A stretch of 64,000 nucleotides of DNA. Source: Cupriavidus pauculus (lineage in GTDB: Bacteria; Pseudomonadota; Gammaproteobacteria; Burkholderiales; Burkholderiaceae). A program made the translations under genes and the position numbers. Under the pieces are notes generated by a model. The model did not search any database and had not been told where the DNA came from. It saw only the letters and a list, made by a program, of their open reading frames with translations. Positions 36,624-45,864 of this stretch are shown here, one piece after another. The DNA lies in contig NZ_PJRP01000003.1 of assembly GCF_002858765.1 (NCBI RefSeq), forward strand, positions 258,391 to 322,390, read 5' to 3'. Positions within the stretch are counted from its first letter, which is position 1. The number at the start of each line of letters is the position of its first letter.

Positions 36624-37325
36624 TCAGCGCAGGTAATCGCGGAAGCGCGAGCGGATTTCCTCGACGTTGGCGAGCGTGCCGGTCAAGTGGTCGCGCAGCG
36701 CGGTCTCGGCGGCGACCACGTCGCCGGTGGCGATGGCGTCGACGATCGCGGTGTGGTCGCGCAGCACCGCATTGGCCTTGCCCGGAATCGGCAGGTGCAA
36801 CCGGCGCAGGCGGTCCAGATGGCCGCTCTGGCGCCGCACCAGCCCGAACAGGTCCGGCACGGCGGCGGCCTCGTAGAGCTGGCGATGGAAATACTGGTCG
36901 TTGGCGGTGAATTCGGCCAGATCGTCGAGTTCGAGCATCCGCTGCTGGCGCGCCACCGTGGCGCGCAGCCGTTCCACCAAACCCGGATCCGGCGCACCCG
37001 CCAGCGTGCGGACGATTTCCACCTCCACCGAGCGGCGCAGGAAATGCGCCTGTCGCGCCAGCGCCACGTCGATGCGGCTGACGCGCGTGGCGTGCTGCGG
37101 AAACACGTCGACCAGCCCTTCTTCCGCCAGCCGCATCAACGCATCGCGCACCGGCGTCTGGCTGATGCCGTACTGCAGCGCCAGTTCGGGACGCGACAGC
37201 ACCGTGCCCGGTGGCAGCGCCATCGAGATGATCTGGTCGCGCATATGCTCGAACACCTGCGGCGCCGCCAGGCGCGTGCGGTCGAACTGGAACTGCGCGG
37301 AAGGGTTGGGTAGCGTGGCGGCCAT
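36624..37325 (-). CDS. GntR-family regulator, FCD (FadR-like) subgroup
   Basis: 233 aa. The winged HTH covers about residues 22-90 (PPGTVLSRPELALQYGISQT, then PVRDALMRLAEEGLV), and the FCD ligand domain follows with metal-ligand positions such as D-x-x-FH in NDQYFHRQLYEA and a late RDHTAIVDAI. FCD regulators sense carboxylates or sugar acids. The gene is divergent from the dehydratase operon and shares a palindromic operator with it. Confidence 0.9.
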   Translation of the reverse strand: MAATLPNPSAQFQFDRTRLAAPQVFEHMRDQIISMALPPGTVLSRPELALQYGISQTPVRDALMRLAEEGLVDVFPQHATRVSRIDVALARQAHFLRRSVEVEIVRTLAGAPDPGLVERLRATVARQQRMLELDDLAEFTANDQYFHRQLYEAAAVPDLFGLVRRQSGHLDRLRRLHLPIPGKANAVLRDHTAIVDAIATGDVVAAETALRDHLTGTLANVEEIRSRFRDYLR

Positions 37326-37384
37326 GCGTAAATGACTGGAATGTTGGGCGCGATTCTAGCCGAACCGTGGCGGAAATCCCTGCG

Positions 37385-37413
37385 TTGACGTACTAATATA
37401 TTAGTGCTTTAAT
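37385..37413 (+). promoter_or_regulatory. Sigma-70 promoter with embedded GntR-type operator
   Basis: TTGACG (37385-37390), 17 bases, then TTTAAT (37408-37413) form a good promoter for the rightward operon. The spacer holds a perfect 14-bp palindrome ACTAATATATTAGT (37392-37405), the size and AT-rich type seen for FCD-GntR operators. Repressor bound here would block RNA polymerase directly. Confidence 0.75.
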
Positions 37414-37477
37414 TCCCAAAACCCCAGTCGTCGTACAACTAGGTGACTGGCAGGATTCTTAGGTGGAAGAGACAACG

Positions 37478-39217
37478 ATGACGGCACATAAAAAGACGCC
37501 GGACCAGCTGCGCAGCGCGCGCTGGTTCGCGCCCGACGACCTGCGCTCGTCCGGGCACCGCTCGCGGATCATGCAGATGGGCTACGCGCCCGATGAATGG
37601 ATGGGCAAGCCGCTCATCGCCATCATCAACACATGGTCCGACATCAACCCCTGCCACGCGCACTTCAAGCAGCGCGTGGACGACGTGAAGCGCGGCATCC
37701 TGCAGGCTGGTGGTTTCCCCGTGGAGCTACCGGCCATTTCTTTGTCCGAGAGCTCGGTCAAGCCGACCACGATGCTCTACCGCAACCTGCTGGCCATCGA
37801 GACCGAGGAGCTGATCCGCTCGCACCCGATCGACGGCGCCGTGCTGATGGGCGGCTGCGACAAGACCACGCCCGGCCTGCTGATGGGCGCCACCAGCGCC
37901 GGCGTGCCGGCCATCTACGTGCCCGCCGGCCCCATGCTGCGCGGCAACTACAAGGGCCAGGTGCTGGGATCGGGCTCCGACGCCTGGAAGTTCTGGGACG
38001 AGCGCCGCGCCGGCAATATCAGCAAGACCGAGTGGATCGGCATCGAAGGCGGCATCGCGCGCAGCCACGGCACATGCATGACGATGGGCACGGCCAGCAC
38101 CATGACCGCGATTGCCGAGGCCATCGGCATGACACTGCCCGGTGCGTCGTCGATTCCGGCGGCGGACGCCAACCACATCCGCATGTGCTCCGAAGCCGGC
38201 CGGCGCATCGTCGGCATGGTCTGGGAAGACCTGACGCCGCAGCGCATCCAGACGCACGCGTCATTCGAGAACGCAATTGCCGTCGCTATGGCGATGGGTT
38301 GTTCCACCAACGCCATCATCCACGTGATTGCGATGGCACGGCGCGCCGGCCACGACATCGGCCTGGACGATTTCGACCGCATGAGCCGCCACGTGCCCGT
38401 GATCGCCAACATCCGGCCCAGCGGCGACACCTACCTGATGGAAGATTTCTTCTATGCGGGCGGGCTGCCGGCGCTGATGAACCGCATCCGCGACAAGCTT
38501 CACCTCGACACGCCCACGGTCACGGGCCGCACGCTGGGCGAAAACATCGCCGGCGCCGAGGTCCACAACGACGACGTGATCCGCACCTGCGAGAACGCGC
38601 TGTACCAGGAAGGCGCCCTGGCCGTGCTGCGCGGCAATATCGCGCCCGACGGCTGCGTGATCAAGCCCAGCGCGTGCGAAAAACGCTTCTTCAAACATAC
38701 CGGTCCGGCGCTGGTGTTCGACGACTACCCGTCGATGAAAGCGGCCGTCGAAAATGAAGACCTCGATGTCACGGCCGACCACGTCCTGATCCTGCGCAAC
38801 GCCGGTCCGCAGGGCGGCCCGGGCATGCCCGAGTGGGGCATGCTGCCGATTCCGAAAAAGCTCGTGAAGCAAGGCGTGCGCGACATGCTGCGCATGTCCG
38901 ACGCGCGCATGAGCGGCACCAGCTATGGCGCCTGCATCCTGCACGTGGCCCCCGAGGCCTACATCGGCGGCCCGTTCGCGCTGGTGAAGACGGGCGACCT
39001 GATCACGGTCGACATCGACCAGCGCAGCATCCACCTGGAAGTGTCCGACGAGGAACTGGCCGCGCGCCGTGCCGCGTGGACCCCGCTGCCCCCGCGCTAT
39101 ATGCGCGGCTACGGCTACATGTTCTCGCGTCACGTTCGCCAGGCCAACGACGGCTGCGACTTCGACTTCCTGCAAACCGATTTCGGCGAGCCCGTGGGCG
39201 AACCGAGCATCTACTGA
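37478..39217 (+). CDS. IlvD/Edd-family sugar-acid dehydratase (L-arabinonate dehydratase-like)
   Basis: 579 aa, the same length as the characterised L-arabinonate dehydratase. Cys59 (INPCH), Cys127 (MGGCDKT) and Cys200 (SHGTCMT) fall where that enzyme has its [2Fe-2S] ligands, and SDARMSGTSYG carries the catalytic Ser. It would remove water from a sugar acid to give a 2-keto-3-deoxy acid. ATG at 37478 has GGAAGAG upstream; a GTG at 37463 lacks a site. Genomic context supports a sugar-acid pathway rather than branched-chain amino acid synthesis. The exact acid is unknown. Confidence 0.88.
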   Translation: MTAHKKTPDQLRSARWFAPDDLRSSGHRSRIMQMGYAPDEWMGKPLIAIINTWSDINPCHAHFKQRVDDVKRGILQAGGFPVELPAISLSESSVKPTTMLYRNLLAIETEELIRSHPIDGAVLMGGCDKTTPGLLMGATSAGVPAIYVPAGPMLRGNYKGQVLGSGSDAWKFWDERRAGNISKTEWIGIEGGIARSHGTCMTMGTASTMTAIAEAIGMTLPGASSIPAADANHIRMCSEAGRRIVGMVWEDLTPQRIQTHASFENAIAVAMAMGCSTNAIIHVIAMARRAGHDIGLDDFDRMSRHVPVIANIRPSGDTYLMEDFFYAGGLPALMNRIRDKLHLDTPTVTGRTLGENIAGAEVHNDDVIRTCENALYQEGALAVLRGNIAPDGCVIKPSACEKRFFKHTGPALVFDDYPSMKAAVENEDLDVTADHVLILRNAGPQGGPGMPEWGMLPIPKKLVKQGVRDMLRMSDARMSGTSYGACILHVAPEAYIGGPFALVKTGDLITVDIDQRSIHLEVSDEELAARRAAWTPLPPRYMRGYGYMFSRHVRQANDGCDFDFLQTDFGEPVGEPSIY

Positions 39218-39227
39218 GGCCTCCCCC

Positions 39228-39947
39228 ATGACCCCGCTCAGTTCCAGCCTGCGCGACGCGCTGAAGACCGTCAGCACCGCCACGCTCTGCACCGCGCTGT
39301 TCAAGCGCGGCCTGCGCAACCAGTTCATCCAGGACGTGCGCCCGCTCAACCCGGACGGCGGCGCGATGGTCGGCGAAGCGTTCACGCTGCGCTATATCCC
39401 TGCACGCGAGGACCTGAACCCCATCACCGTGTTCCAGGACCCCAACCATCCGCAGCGCCAGGCCATCGAGAAGTGCCCGCCCGGCGCCGTGCTGGTGATC
39501 GACAGCCGCAAGGACGCGCGCGCCGCGTCGGCGGGGTCGATCCTGGTCACGCGGCTGATGCAGCGCGGCGGCGCGGGCATCGTCACCGACGGCGGCTTCC
39601 GCGACTCGCCCGAGATCGCGCAGATGGCCATGCCCGCATACCACCATCGCCCATCGGCGCCCACCAACCTGACGCTGCACCAGGCGCTGGAATTCAACGT
39701 GCCGATCGGTTGCGGCGACGTGGCGGTATTTCCCGGCGACGTCATCGTGGGCGATGCCGAAGGCGTGGTCGTCATTCCGTGGCACATCGCCGAGGAAATC
39801 ACCGCCGAGGCCGTGGAAATGACGGCGTTCGAGGACTTCGTGACCGAGGAAGTGCGCAACGGCCGATCGATCATCGGGCTCTATCCGCCAACCACCGAAC
39901 AGGCGCGCGCAGATTTCGCCGCGTGGCGCAAGGCCAAGGGGCGCTGA
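39228..39947 (+). CDS. RraA-like / HMG-aldolase-family protein
   Basis: 239 aa. The core DARAASAGSILVTRLMQRGG, GIVTDGGFRDSP and GDVIVGDAEGVVVIP matches the RraA family, which contains 4-hydroxy-4-methyl-2-oxoglutarate/4-carboxy-4-hydroxy-2-oxoadipate aldolases. The Gly-Gly-x-x-Arg-Asp metal/substrate loop is present. Here it probably cleaves the 2-keto-3-deoxy acid made by the preceding dehydratase, ten bases upstream, rather than controlling RNase E. That role is inferred. Confidence 0.82.
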   Translation: MTPLSSSLRDALKTVSTATLCTALFKRGLRNQFIQDVRPLNPDGGAMVGEAFTLRYIPAREDLNPITVFQDPNHPQRQAIEKCPPGAVLVIDSRKDARAASAGSILVTRLMQRGGAGIVTDGGFRDSPEIAQMAMPAYHHRPSAPTNLTLHQALEFNVPIGCGDVAVFPGDVIVGDAEGVVVIPWHIAEEITAEAVEMTAFEDFVTEEVRNGRSIIGLYPPTTEQARADFAAWRKAKGR

Positions 39948-39996
39948 CGCGATCGGCCCAGACACACCTACCTATAACAATTCCGGAGACAAACCC

Positions 39997-40965
39997 ATGT
40001 TGAAGATTGCCCGCATCGCCACCGCGGCCCTGGCCGTTACCGCTGCCTTTGGCGCTCACGCCCAGGGCGAATGGCCGACCAAGCCCGTCACCATCATCGT
40101 GCCGTTCACGCCCGGCGGCGGCACGGACATCGGCACGCGGCTCGTCGCGCAGCGGCTGTCGCAGATCTGGAGCCAGCCGGTGGTGGTGGACAACCGCCCC
40201 GGCGCCGCCGGCAATGTCGGCCTGGAACTGACCGCACGCGCCAAGCCCGATGGCTACACGCTCGTGGCGGGCAATGTGGGCACGCAGTCGATCAACCCGT
40301 TCCTGTACAAGAAGCTCAACTACAAGCCCGACAGCTTCGTGCCCGTGACGATGATGGCCGAACTGCCGTTCGCGCTGGTGGTCACGCCGGGCCTGCCCGC
40401 GAAAACGCCGAAGGAACTGGTGGCGCTGGCCAAGGCCAAGCCCAGCAAGCTGACCTTCGCCAGCTCGGGCACGGGCGGCTCGCCGCACCTGTCCGGCGAA
40501 ATCTTCAAGGCCGCCACCGGCACTGACATGCTGCACGTGCCCTACAAGGGCGGCGGCGCGGCAATGACCGACCTGATGGCCGGCAACGTCGACATGCTGT
40601 TCGCATCGATCCTGGAAACCACCGGCCACGTGAAGGCCGGCAAGCTGCGCGCGCTGGCCGTGACCGGCAACGTGCGCTCGCCGTCGATGCCCGACGTGCC
40701 CACGCTGGCCGAGGCCGGCATCCAGAACGCCGAGTCGGGCTCCTGGGTGGGCCTGCTGGCGCCCGCTGGCACGCCGAAGGACATCGTCGACAAGATCGCG
40801 GCCGACGTGAAGAAGGTGGTGGCCATGCCGGAGGTCAAGAAGCAGCTGCTCGAACAGGGCGCGATTCCGGTAGGCAGCACGCCGCAGCAGTTTGCCGAGA
40901 CCATCGCCAACGACCGCAAGCGTTACGCAAGGATCATCGCCGATAATCACCTGAGCGCCGACTGA
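39997..40965 (+). CDS. Bug/TctC-family periplasmic solute-binding protein
   Basis: 322 aa with a signal peptide ending GAHAQ (about 23). VPFTPGGGTDIGTRLVA and VVDNRPGAAGNVG are the two Bug signatures that bind carboxylate through water-mediated contacts, and GYTLVAGNVGT follows. No tctA/tctB membrane genes are adjacent, as is common for Bug proteins in Burkholderiales. By operon position it may capture or sense the sugar acid degraded here. Confidence 0.9.
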   Translation: MLKIARIATAALAVTAAFGAHAQGEWPTKPVTIIVPFTPGGGTDIGTRLVAQRLSQIWSQPVVVDNRPGAAGNVGLELTARAKPDGYTLVAGNVGTQSINPFLYKKLNYKPDSFVPVTMMAELPFALVVTPGLPAKTPKELVALAKAKPSKLTFASSGTGGSPHLSGEIFKAATGTDMLHVPYKGGGAAMTDLMAGNVDMLFASILETTGHVKAGKLRALAVTGNVRSPSMPDVPTLAEAGIQNAESGSWVGLLAPAGTPKDIVDKIAADVKKVVAMPEVKKQLLEQGAIPVGSTPQQFAETIANDRKRYARIIADNHLSAD

Positions 40966-41006
40966 CCGCGCGCCCGGACATTTCCATAAAAAAGGACTCT
41001 TCTCGC

Positions 41007-41945
41007 ATGAAACCCCGCCTCCTGCAGCATGGCCGGCTCCCGGAACAGACCGAAGCCCGTCTGGCCGAGCATTTCGACGTGCACCCGCTCTGGGCCGAAA
41101 GCGATCCTGCCGCCTACCTGGCGCAGCACGGTGGCGAGTTCGTGGCGATGACCACGCGCGCCGCCACCGGCGTGGACGCCGCGATGCTGGCCACGCTGCC
41201 GAACCTGCGCGTGATCTCGAGCTTCGGCGTGGGCCTGGACAAGCTGGACCTGGACACCGCCCGCGCACGCGGCATTGCCGTGGGCTACACGCCGGACGTG
41301 CTCAATGACTGCGTGGCCGATACCGCGTTCGCGCTGCTGATGGACGCGGCGCGCCAGATCAGCGCCGCCGACCGCTACGTGCGCCGTGGCGACTGGCTCA
41401 AGGGCCCGTATCCGCTGACCACGCGCGTCAGCGGAAAGCGACTGGGCATCGTCGGCATGGGCCGCATCGGCCGCGTCATCGCCAAGCGGTCGAGCGGCTT
41501 CGACATGGACGTGCGCTACTTTGGCCGCAAGGCCCAGGACGGCGTGCCCTATGGCTTCGAGCCGTCGCTGCAGGCGCTGGCCGAGTGGGCGGATTTTCTG
41601 GTGATCGCCGCTTCGGGTGGCCCCGAAACCCGCCATCTGGTGTCCGCCGACGTACTGAAGGCGCTGGGTCCGAAGGGCTATCTGATCAACATCGCCCGCG
41701 GCACGGTGGTGGATGAAGCGGCGCTGGTCGACGCCCTGACGCACAAGCGCATTGCCGGCGCCGGGCTGGACGTGTTCGAGCACGAGCCCAAGGTGCCCGA
41801 AGCCCTGTTCGCCCTGGACAACGTCGTGCTGCTGCCGCACGTAGCCAGCGGCACGCACGAGACCCGTGCGGCAATGGCCGGGCTGGTGTTCGACAACCTG
41901 CAGAGCTTCTTCGCCACCGGCGCGGTCCTGAAGTCGGCCGTCTGA
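41007..41945 (+). CDS. D-isomer-specific 2-hydroxyacid dehydrogenase (glyoxylate/hydroxypyruvate reductase-like)
   Basis: 312 aa. The NAD(P)-binding GIVGMGRIG is at about 147-155, and the catalytic triad is Arg231 (NIARGTVVDE), Glu260 (EHEPKVPE) and His278 (LLPHVASGT). It may oxidise or reduce a C2-C4 product of the aldolase step, such as glyoxylate or hydroxypyruvate. It is the last gene of the operon, 41 bases after the Bug gene. Confidence 0.9.
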   Translation: MKPRLLQHGRLPEQTEARLAEHFDVHPLWAESDPAAYLAQHGGEFVAMTTRAATGVDAAMLATLPNLRVISSFGVGLDKLDLDTARARGIAVGYTPDVLNDCVADTAFALLMDAARQISAADRYVRRGDWLKGPYPLTTRVSGKRLGIVGMGRIGRVIAKRSSGFDMDVRYFGRKAQDGVPYGFEPSLQALAEWADFLVIAASGGPETRHLVSADVLKALGPKGYLINIARGTVVDEAALVDALTHKRIAGAGLDVFEHEPKVPEALFALDNVVLLPHVASGTHETRAAMAGLVFDNLQSFFATGAVLKSAV

Positions 41946-42062
41946 GCGCCGGCAACCCTGCGGCTGCGGTGGAAAAAGCGTAGCCGGGTCGACACAGAGC
42001 GGAAACACTGCGCCCGCGACCCGGCGCTACACTGGGCATCTCATTTCCTGATGGAAGATGCG

Positions 42063-42914
42063 ATGTCCGCAAACTCTTCGCAGCCGCCATCCACATCGCG
42101 CCGCCGGCATCTGCTGGCGGCGGCGCTCGGCGGCGCCGAGCTGGTCACGCTGTCTCGCACGGCGCCCGCCAGCGCGCAGGCCTTGCCCACCACCGCCAGG
42201 CTCCCGCTGACGGCCCAGACCACCGAGGGGCCGTACTATTTCGATGCGGCCAAGGTCCGCCAGGACATTACCGAGGGGCAATCGGGTGTGCCGCTCGACC
42301 TCCGCTTCACGGTGGTGGACATCCACGGCCGACCCCTGGCGGGCAAGCGCGTGGACCTGTGGCACTGCAACGCCGCAGGTGTGTACTCGGGATATGCCGG
42401 CCAGGTCGACGATCACGACCAGGCGGTGTCCACCAAGGGCCAGACCTTCCTGCGTGGCAGCCAGCCGGTGGGCGCCGATGGCGTGGCAGCGTTCCGCACG
42501 ATCTATCCGGGCTGGTACGAAGGGCGCGCCACGCACCTGCACATGAAGGTGATCGACGGCCGCCGCACGTTGCTGACCACGCAGTGCTTTCTGCCCGACG
42601 CGCTCAGCGAATATCTGTACACCCAGCTGCCGGCCTATCGCCGCAAGCGCCTGCGCGAGACGCTGAACAGCAACGACGGTATCGCCCTGCGAGCCGGCGA
42701 TACGGTGTTCGGCGCCGTACGCGAGGCCAAGGACCGCTATATCGCCACGCTGATGCTGGTAGTGGACCCTGCGGCAACGGCGCCGCGCGAATCGGTCCCG
42801 CCCGGCCCGCCGGGATCTGCGGGTACGCCGATGGGGCCGCCGGGCCAGGGCCAGCACGCGGCGCTGGATGGCAACGCGCGCGTGGCCGCCATCGTGCCGG
42901 GCAGCAAGTCGTAG
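42063..42914 (+). CDS. Exported intradiol ring-cleavage dioxygenase
   Basis: 283 aa. The N-terminus has SRRRHLLAAALGG and a hydrophobic stretch ending APASA, a Tat-like signal. The domain starts TTEGPYYF; Tyr108 (GVYSGY), Tyr148 or Tyr152 (IYPGWYEG) and His158-x-His160 (THLHM) fit the Fe(III) ligand set of catechol/protocatechuate dioxygenases. A Pro/Gly-rich C-terminal tail follows. The secreted subgroup is poorly characterised and the substrate is unknown. ATG at 42063 has GGAAG; an in-frame ATG at 42051 lacks a site. Confidence 0.85.
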   Translation: MSANSSQPPSTSRRRHLLAAALGGAELVTLSRTAPASAQALPTTARLPLTAQTTEGPYYFDAAKVRQDITEGQSGVPLDLRFTVVDIHGRPLAGKRVDLWHCNAAGVYSGYAGQVDDHDQAVSTKGQTFLRGSQPVGADGVAAFRTIYPGWYEGRATHLHMKVIDGRRTLLTTQCFLPDALSEYLYTQLPAYRRKRLRETLNSNDGIALRAGDTVFGAVREAKDRYIATLMLVVDPAATAPRESVPPGPPGSAGTPMGPPGQGQHAALDGNARVAAIVPGSKS

Positions 42915-43468
42915 GGCATCGCCCTACCACCTCGTCCAACCCGCTCCCTCCACCTTCGGATGCCGATCGCCCTGGGCGAACGGCCCGTCTTGCCCCAGAC
43001 CCTGCCCCAGACCTGCCCCAGACCTGCCATTGCCCGGCATGCGCTGCCGCGCCAGGCACCCTGCGTCAGAATCTGTCACATCGCCTCGCTGGAGCCTCCG
43101 GATGTCGACCCGCCGTCACCGGAGTGCCGACATCCGGGGGCCTCACACCACCCCGCCATCGGGATGAATTCGGGCGTAGGCGAATATCCCTTACCCTGTG
43201 TTTGAATCCGTGCCGTGCCGGGAACGCCACTCGGGCATGCCATCGGGGGAAAATGCAAAAACCCGCACGAAGTATCAGACATGACCGCGTCATTGTTAGC
43301 TATGCTCCCCAGAGCAGGCGCGTAATTTTGTGGTGCAGCAACGCAACACCCGCTCCGGGTATCAGGCAACACTGTCAATACTGTCAAATCGGTTTGTGAG
43401 GTTGTGAATGGCACGGTGCGCGCAGCGCCGTGGGCGCCCTCCGGGGCGCACTCTCCTGAGGGCTCCCG
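42915..43468. other. 554-bp intergenic region before the EAL gene
   Basis: No protein gene is convincing here. Three tandem units of TGCCCCAGACC lie at 42991-43024. The last 200 bases are less GC-rich and probably hold the promoter of the EAL gene, but I could not assign boxes. GAGGG at 43456 is the likely ribosome site for the next gene. Confidence 0.45.
42991..43024. repeat. Tandem repeat, TGCCCCAGACC x3
   Basis: Units of 12, 11 and 11 bases follow one another directly, and a degenerate fourth begins at 43025. It is non-coding and lies in the gap between the dioxygenase and the EAL gene. Confidence 0.8.
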
Positions 43469-45058
43469 ATGCAGCGCAGCTGGTTCCTGGTTGTGACGAT
43501 CGTGCTGGCGACGATGGCCACGCTGTTCCCGGTGGGGATCGGCGTGTTCATGGCCCAACTCGAAGCCAGCCGGCGCGAATCCGAGCAGCTGAGCGTGTTC
43601 GCCGACGCGGCCGTGACGCGCGCCGAGACGGTCATGACCCAGGCGCTCAACGCACTGCAGGACCTGGAATCGCTGCGCGAAGATCCCTGTTCGTCGTCGC
43701 ATCTGGTGGAGATGCGGCGCATTACCTATACCTACCGTCACATCCAGGATGCGGGCGCCTACCGGGGCGGCAAGCGGCTGTGCTCGGCCCTGCTGGGCGC
43801 CGTGCAGGCCGACCAGTTCATCCTGCCGCCGCCCGACTGGCGCACCCCCGACGGCCTGGACTACTGGTTCGACCAGCCCAACCCGTTTGCCGCGCCGCGC
43901 CGTTCGATGCTGCTGGGCCGCAATGGCAGCTATGTCGGGCTCGATCCGCAGACCTTTGTCGATGTGGTGGACCGCGAATCGCGCATGCTGGCCGCCGTGC
44001 AGACCGATGCCGGGCGCATCTTCGCGGCGTCGCAGGGCGCCAACCTGGCGCGGCTGCAGCGCGCCTATGCCGATCACGCCTACGGATCGGGCGGCGACGC
44101 CACCAACGACGACGATGCGTCGATCGTCCTGCGCAAGTCGCGCAACATGCCGCTGGCGGTGGTGGTGCTGGCGCCGCGCGCCGCCCTGCTGACCAACTGG
44201 AAGGCGCTGCTGGTGGGCGGATTGGTCGTGGGGCTGGCGGCTGGCGTGCCGCTGGGCATCCTGGTCTGGCGCCGCGCCACGCGCCGCTTCAGCCTGGAAG
44301 GCGAGTTGCGCGGGGCAGTACGGCGGCACGAGATGGCCGTGCATTACCAGCCCATCGTCTCGCTGTCGGACAACCAGTGCGTGGGCGTCGAAGCGCTGGT
44401 GCGCTGGCGCCGCCACGGCCGGCTGGTACGTCCCAACCTGTTCATCCCGATGGCGGAGAACGCCGGCCTGATCCAGCAGATCACCGACCAGGTGCTCGAC
44501 ATCGTGCTGGCCGAACTGGGCACGCTGCTGCGCCGGCATCCGTCGTTCTACGTATCGATCAACGTCGGCACGGAAGACCTGAAGAGCCGCCGCTTCCTGA
44601 GCGTGCTCACCGCGCGCCTGCGCGGCACCGGCATCTCGCCCGACCAGATCCGCATCGAGGCCACCGAGCGCGGCTTTCTGGAGCCGGACGTGGCGCGCGA
44701 CACCATCCAGGCATTCCGTGACGCGGGCCATCCGGTCTATATCGACGACTTCGGCACCGGCTACTCCAGCCTGTCGTACCTGCAGAGCTTCAAGGTCGAC
44801 GCGCTGAAGATCGACAAGTCCTTTGTCGACACGATTGGGCAGGAGGCGGCATCGAGCGCCGTGGCGCCGCACATCATCGCCATGGCCCAGTCGCTGGGGC
44901 TGCAGGTGGTGGCCGAAGGCATCGAGGACCGCGCCCAGGCCGATTTCCTGCGCGCGCAGGGCGTGGACTACGGCCAGGGCTGGCTGTTCGGGCGGCCGGT
45001 GCCGGCCGTGGAACTGGCCCAGGTGCTGGCACGCGGGGTGGCGCCCGCAGCCGCCTGA
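43469..45058 (+). CDS. CSS-motif plus EAL-domain cyclic-di-GMP phosphodiesterase
   Basis: 529 aa. TM1 is about 6-29, a periplasmic CSS sensor contains Cys74-Ser-Ser, TM2 is about 242-267, and a cytosolic EAL domain follows to the end. Glu308-Ala-Leu (GVEALVRW), SINVG, IEATERG, IDDFGTGYSS, LKIDKSFV, AEGIED and the final YGQGWLFG are all there, so catalysis should be intact. There is no GGDEF domain. In related proteins the CSS cysteines respond to periplasmic redox state. It probably lowers c-di-GMP, which would favour motility. Confidence 0.93.
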   Translation: MQRSWFLVVTIVLATMATLFPVGIGVFMAQLEASRRESEQLSVFADAAVTRAETVMTQALNALQDLESLREDPCSSSHLVEMRRITYTYRHIQDAGAYRGGKRLCSALLGAVQADQFILPPPDWRTPDGLDYWFDQPNPFAAPRRSMLLGRNGSYVGLDPQTFVDVVDRESRMLAAVQTDAGRIFAASQGANLARLQRAYADHAYGSGGDATNDDDASIVLRKSRNMPLAVVVLAPRAALLTNWKALLVGGLVVGLAAGVPLGILVWRRATRRFSLEGELRGAVRRHEMAVHYQPIVSLSDNQCVGVEALVRWRRHGRLVRPNLFIPMAENAGLIQQITDQVLDIVLAELGTLLRRHPSFYVSINVGTEDLKSRRFLSVLTARLRGTGISPDQIRIEATERGFLEPDVARDTIQAFRDAGHPVYIDDFGTGYSSLSYLQSFKVDALKIDKSFVDTIGQEAASSAVAPHIIAMAQSLGLQVVAEGIEDRAQADFLRAQGVDYGQGWLFGRPVPAVELAQVLARGVAPAAA

Positions 45059-45157
45059 GCAGCCTGGGCCGCCTAGGCCACCGGAGCCGCCTGAGCCGCT
45101 TGCGTCGACTTGCCGCTAGAATCGGCAGACAACACCAACGACCATCGAGAGCCCATC

Positions 45158-45775
45158 ATGTCCCTGCCCGCCCTCTTCCTGACCGCTGCCGGTGTCGGCC
45201 TGGCCGTTGCCGCGCCGGTCGGGCCCATGGGGATGCTCTGCATCCGCCGCACCCTGACCGATGGCCCGCGCGCCGGGTTGTCGATCGGCTTTGGCATTGC
45301 CTGTGGCGACGCCGTGTATGGCCTGGTGGCCGCGTTGGGGCTGGTGGGGGTGTCGCAGTTCATGCTGGCCTACGACAAGCCGCTGCACATTGCCGCCGGG
45401 CTGTTCCTGCTCTACCTGGGGCTGCGCACGTTCTTCCACAAGCCAACCGAACAGGTGGCCACGCTGCGCGGCAATGGCACGGGCCTGCGCGCGTTCGCCA
45501 GCGCCTTCCTGCTGACGCTGACCAACCCCCAGACCATCATCATGTTCGCCGCGCTGTTCGCCACGCTGGCGCCGCGCGGGCCGTTCTCGACGACCATCGC
45601 CATGACCACGGTGCTGGGGGTGTTCTGCGGATCGATCGCCTGGTGGTGCGTACTGGTGGCGATGGTCACGGGGGCGCGCCATGCGCTGGGCACGCGCCTG
45701 CGCCAGTGGATCGACCGGGTGGCCGGACTGGCGCTGGCGGCGTTCGGGCTGGCGGAGATCCGCCGCGCGATGTAA
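45158..45775 (+). CDS. LysE/RhtB-family amino-acid exporter
   Basis: 205 aa with six predicted membrane helices. AAPVGPMGMLCIRRTLTDGP near the start is the LysE/RhtB signature, and FLLTLTNPQTIIMFAALFA carries the conserved N-P in helix 4. The exported solute is unknown. ATG at 45158 was chosen by homology. Confidence 0.88.
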   Translation: MSLPALFLTAAGVGLAVAAPVGPMGMLCIRRTLTDGPRAGLSIGFGIACGDAVYGLVAALGLVGVSQFMLAYDKPLHIAAGLFLLYLGLRTFFHKPTEQVATLRGNGTGLRAFASAFLLTLTNPQTIIMFAALFATLAPRGPFSTTIAMTTVLGVFCGSIAWWCVLVAMVTGARHALGTRLRQWIDRVAGLALAAFGLAEIRRAM

Positions 45776-45864
45776 GGGTGCGAAGTTAAAACGCGACCAA
45801 GGGCGCGGCGGCATCGGCGGCCAGGAGAATGGCCGGATTCCGGCCCGATCCCGCCTGACCTGGC

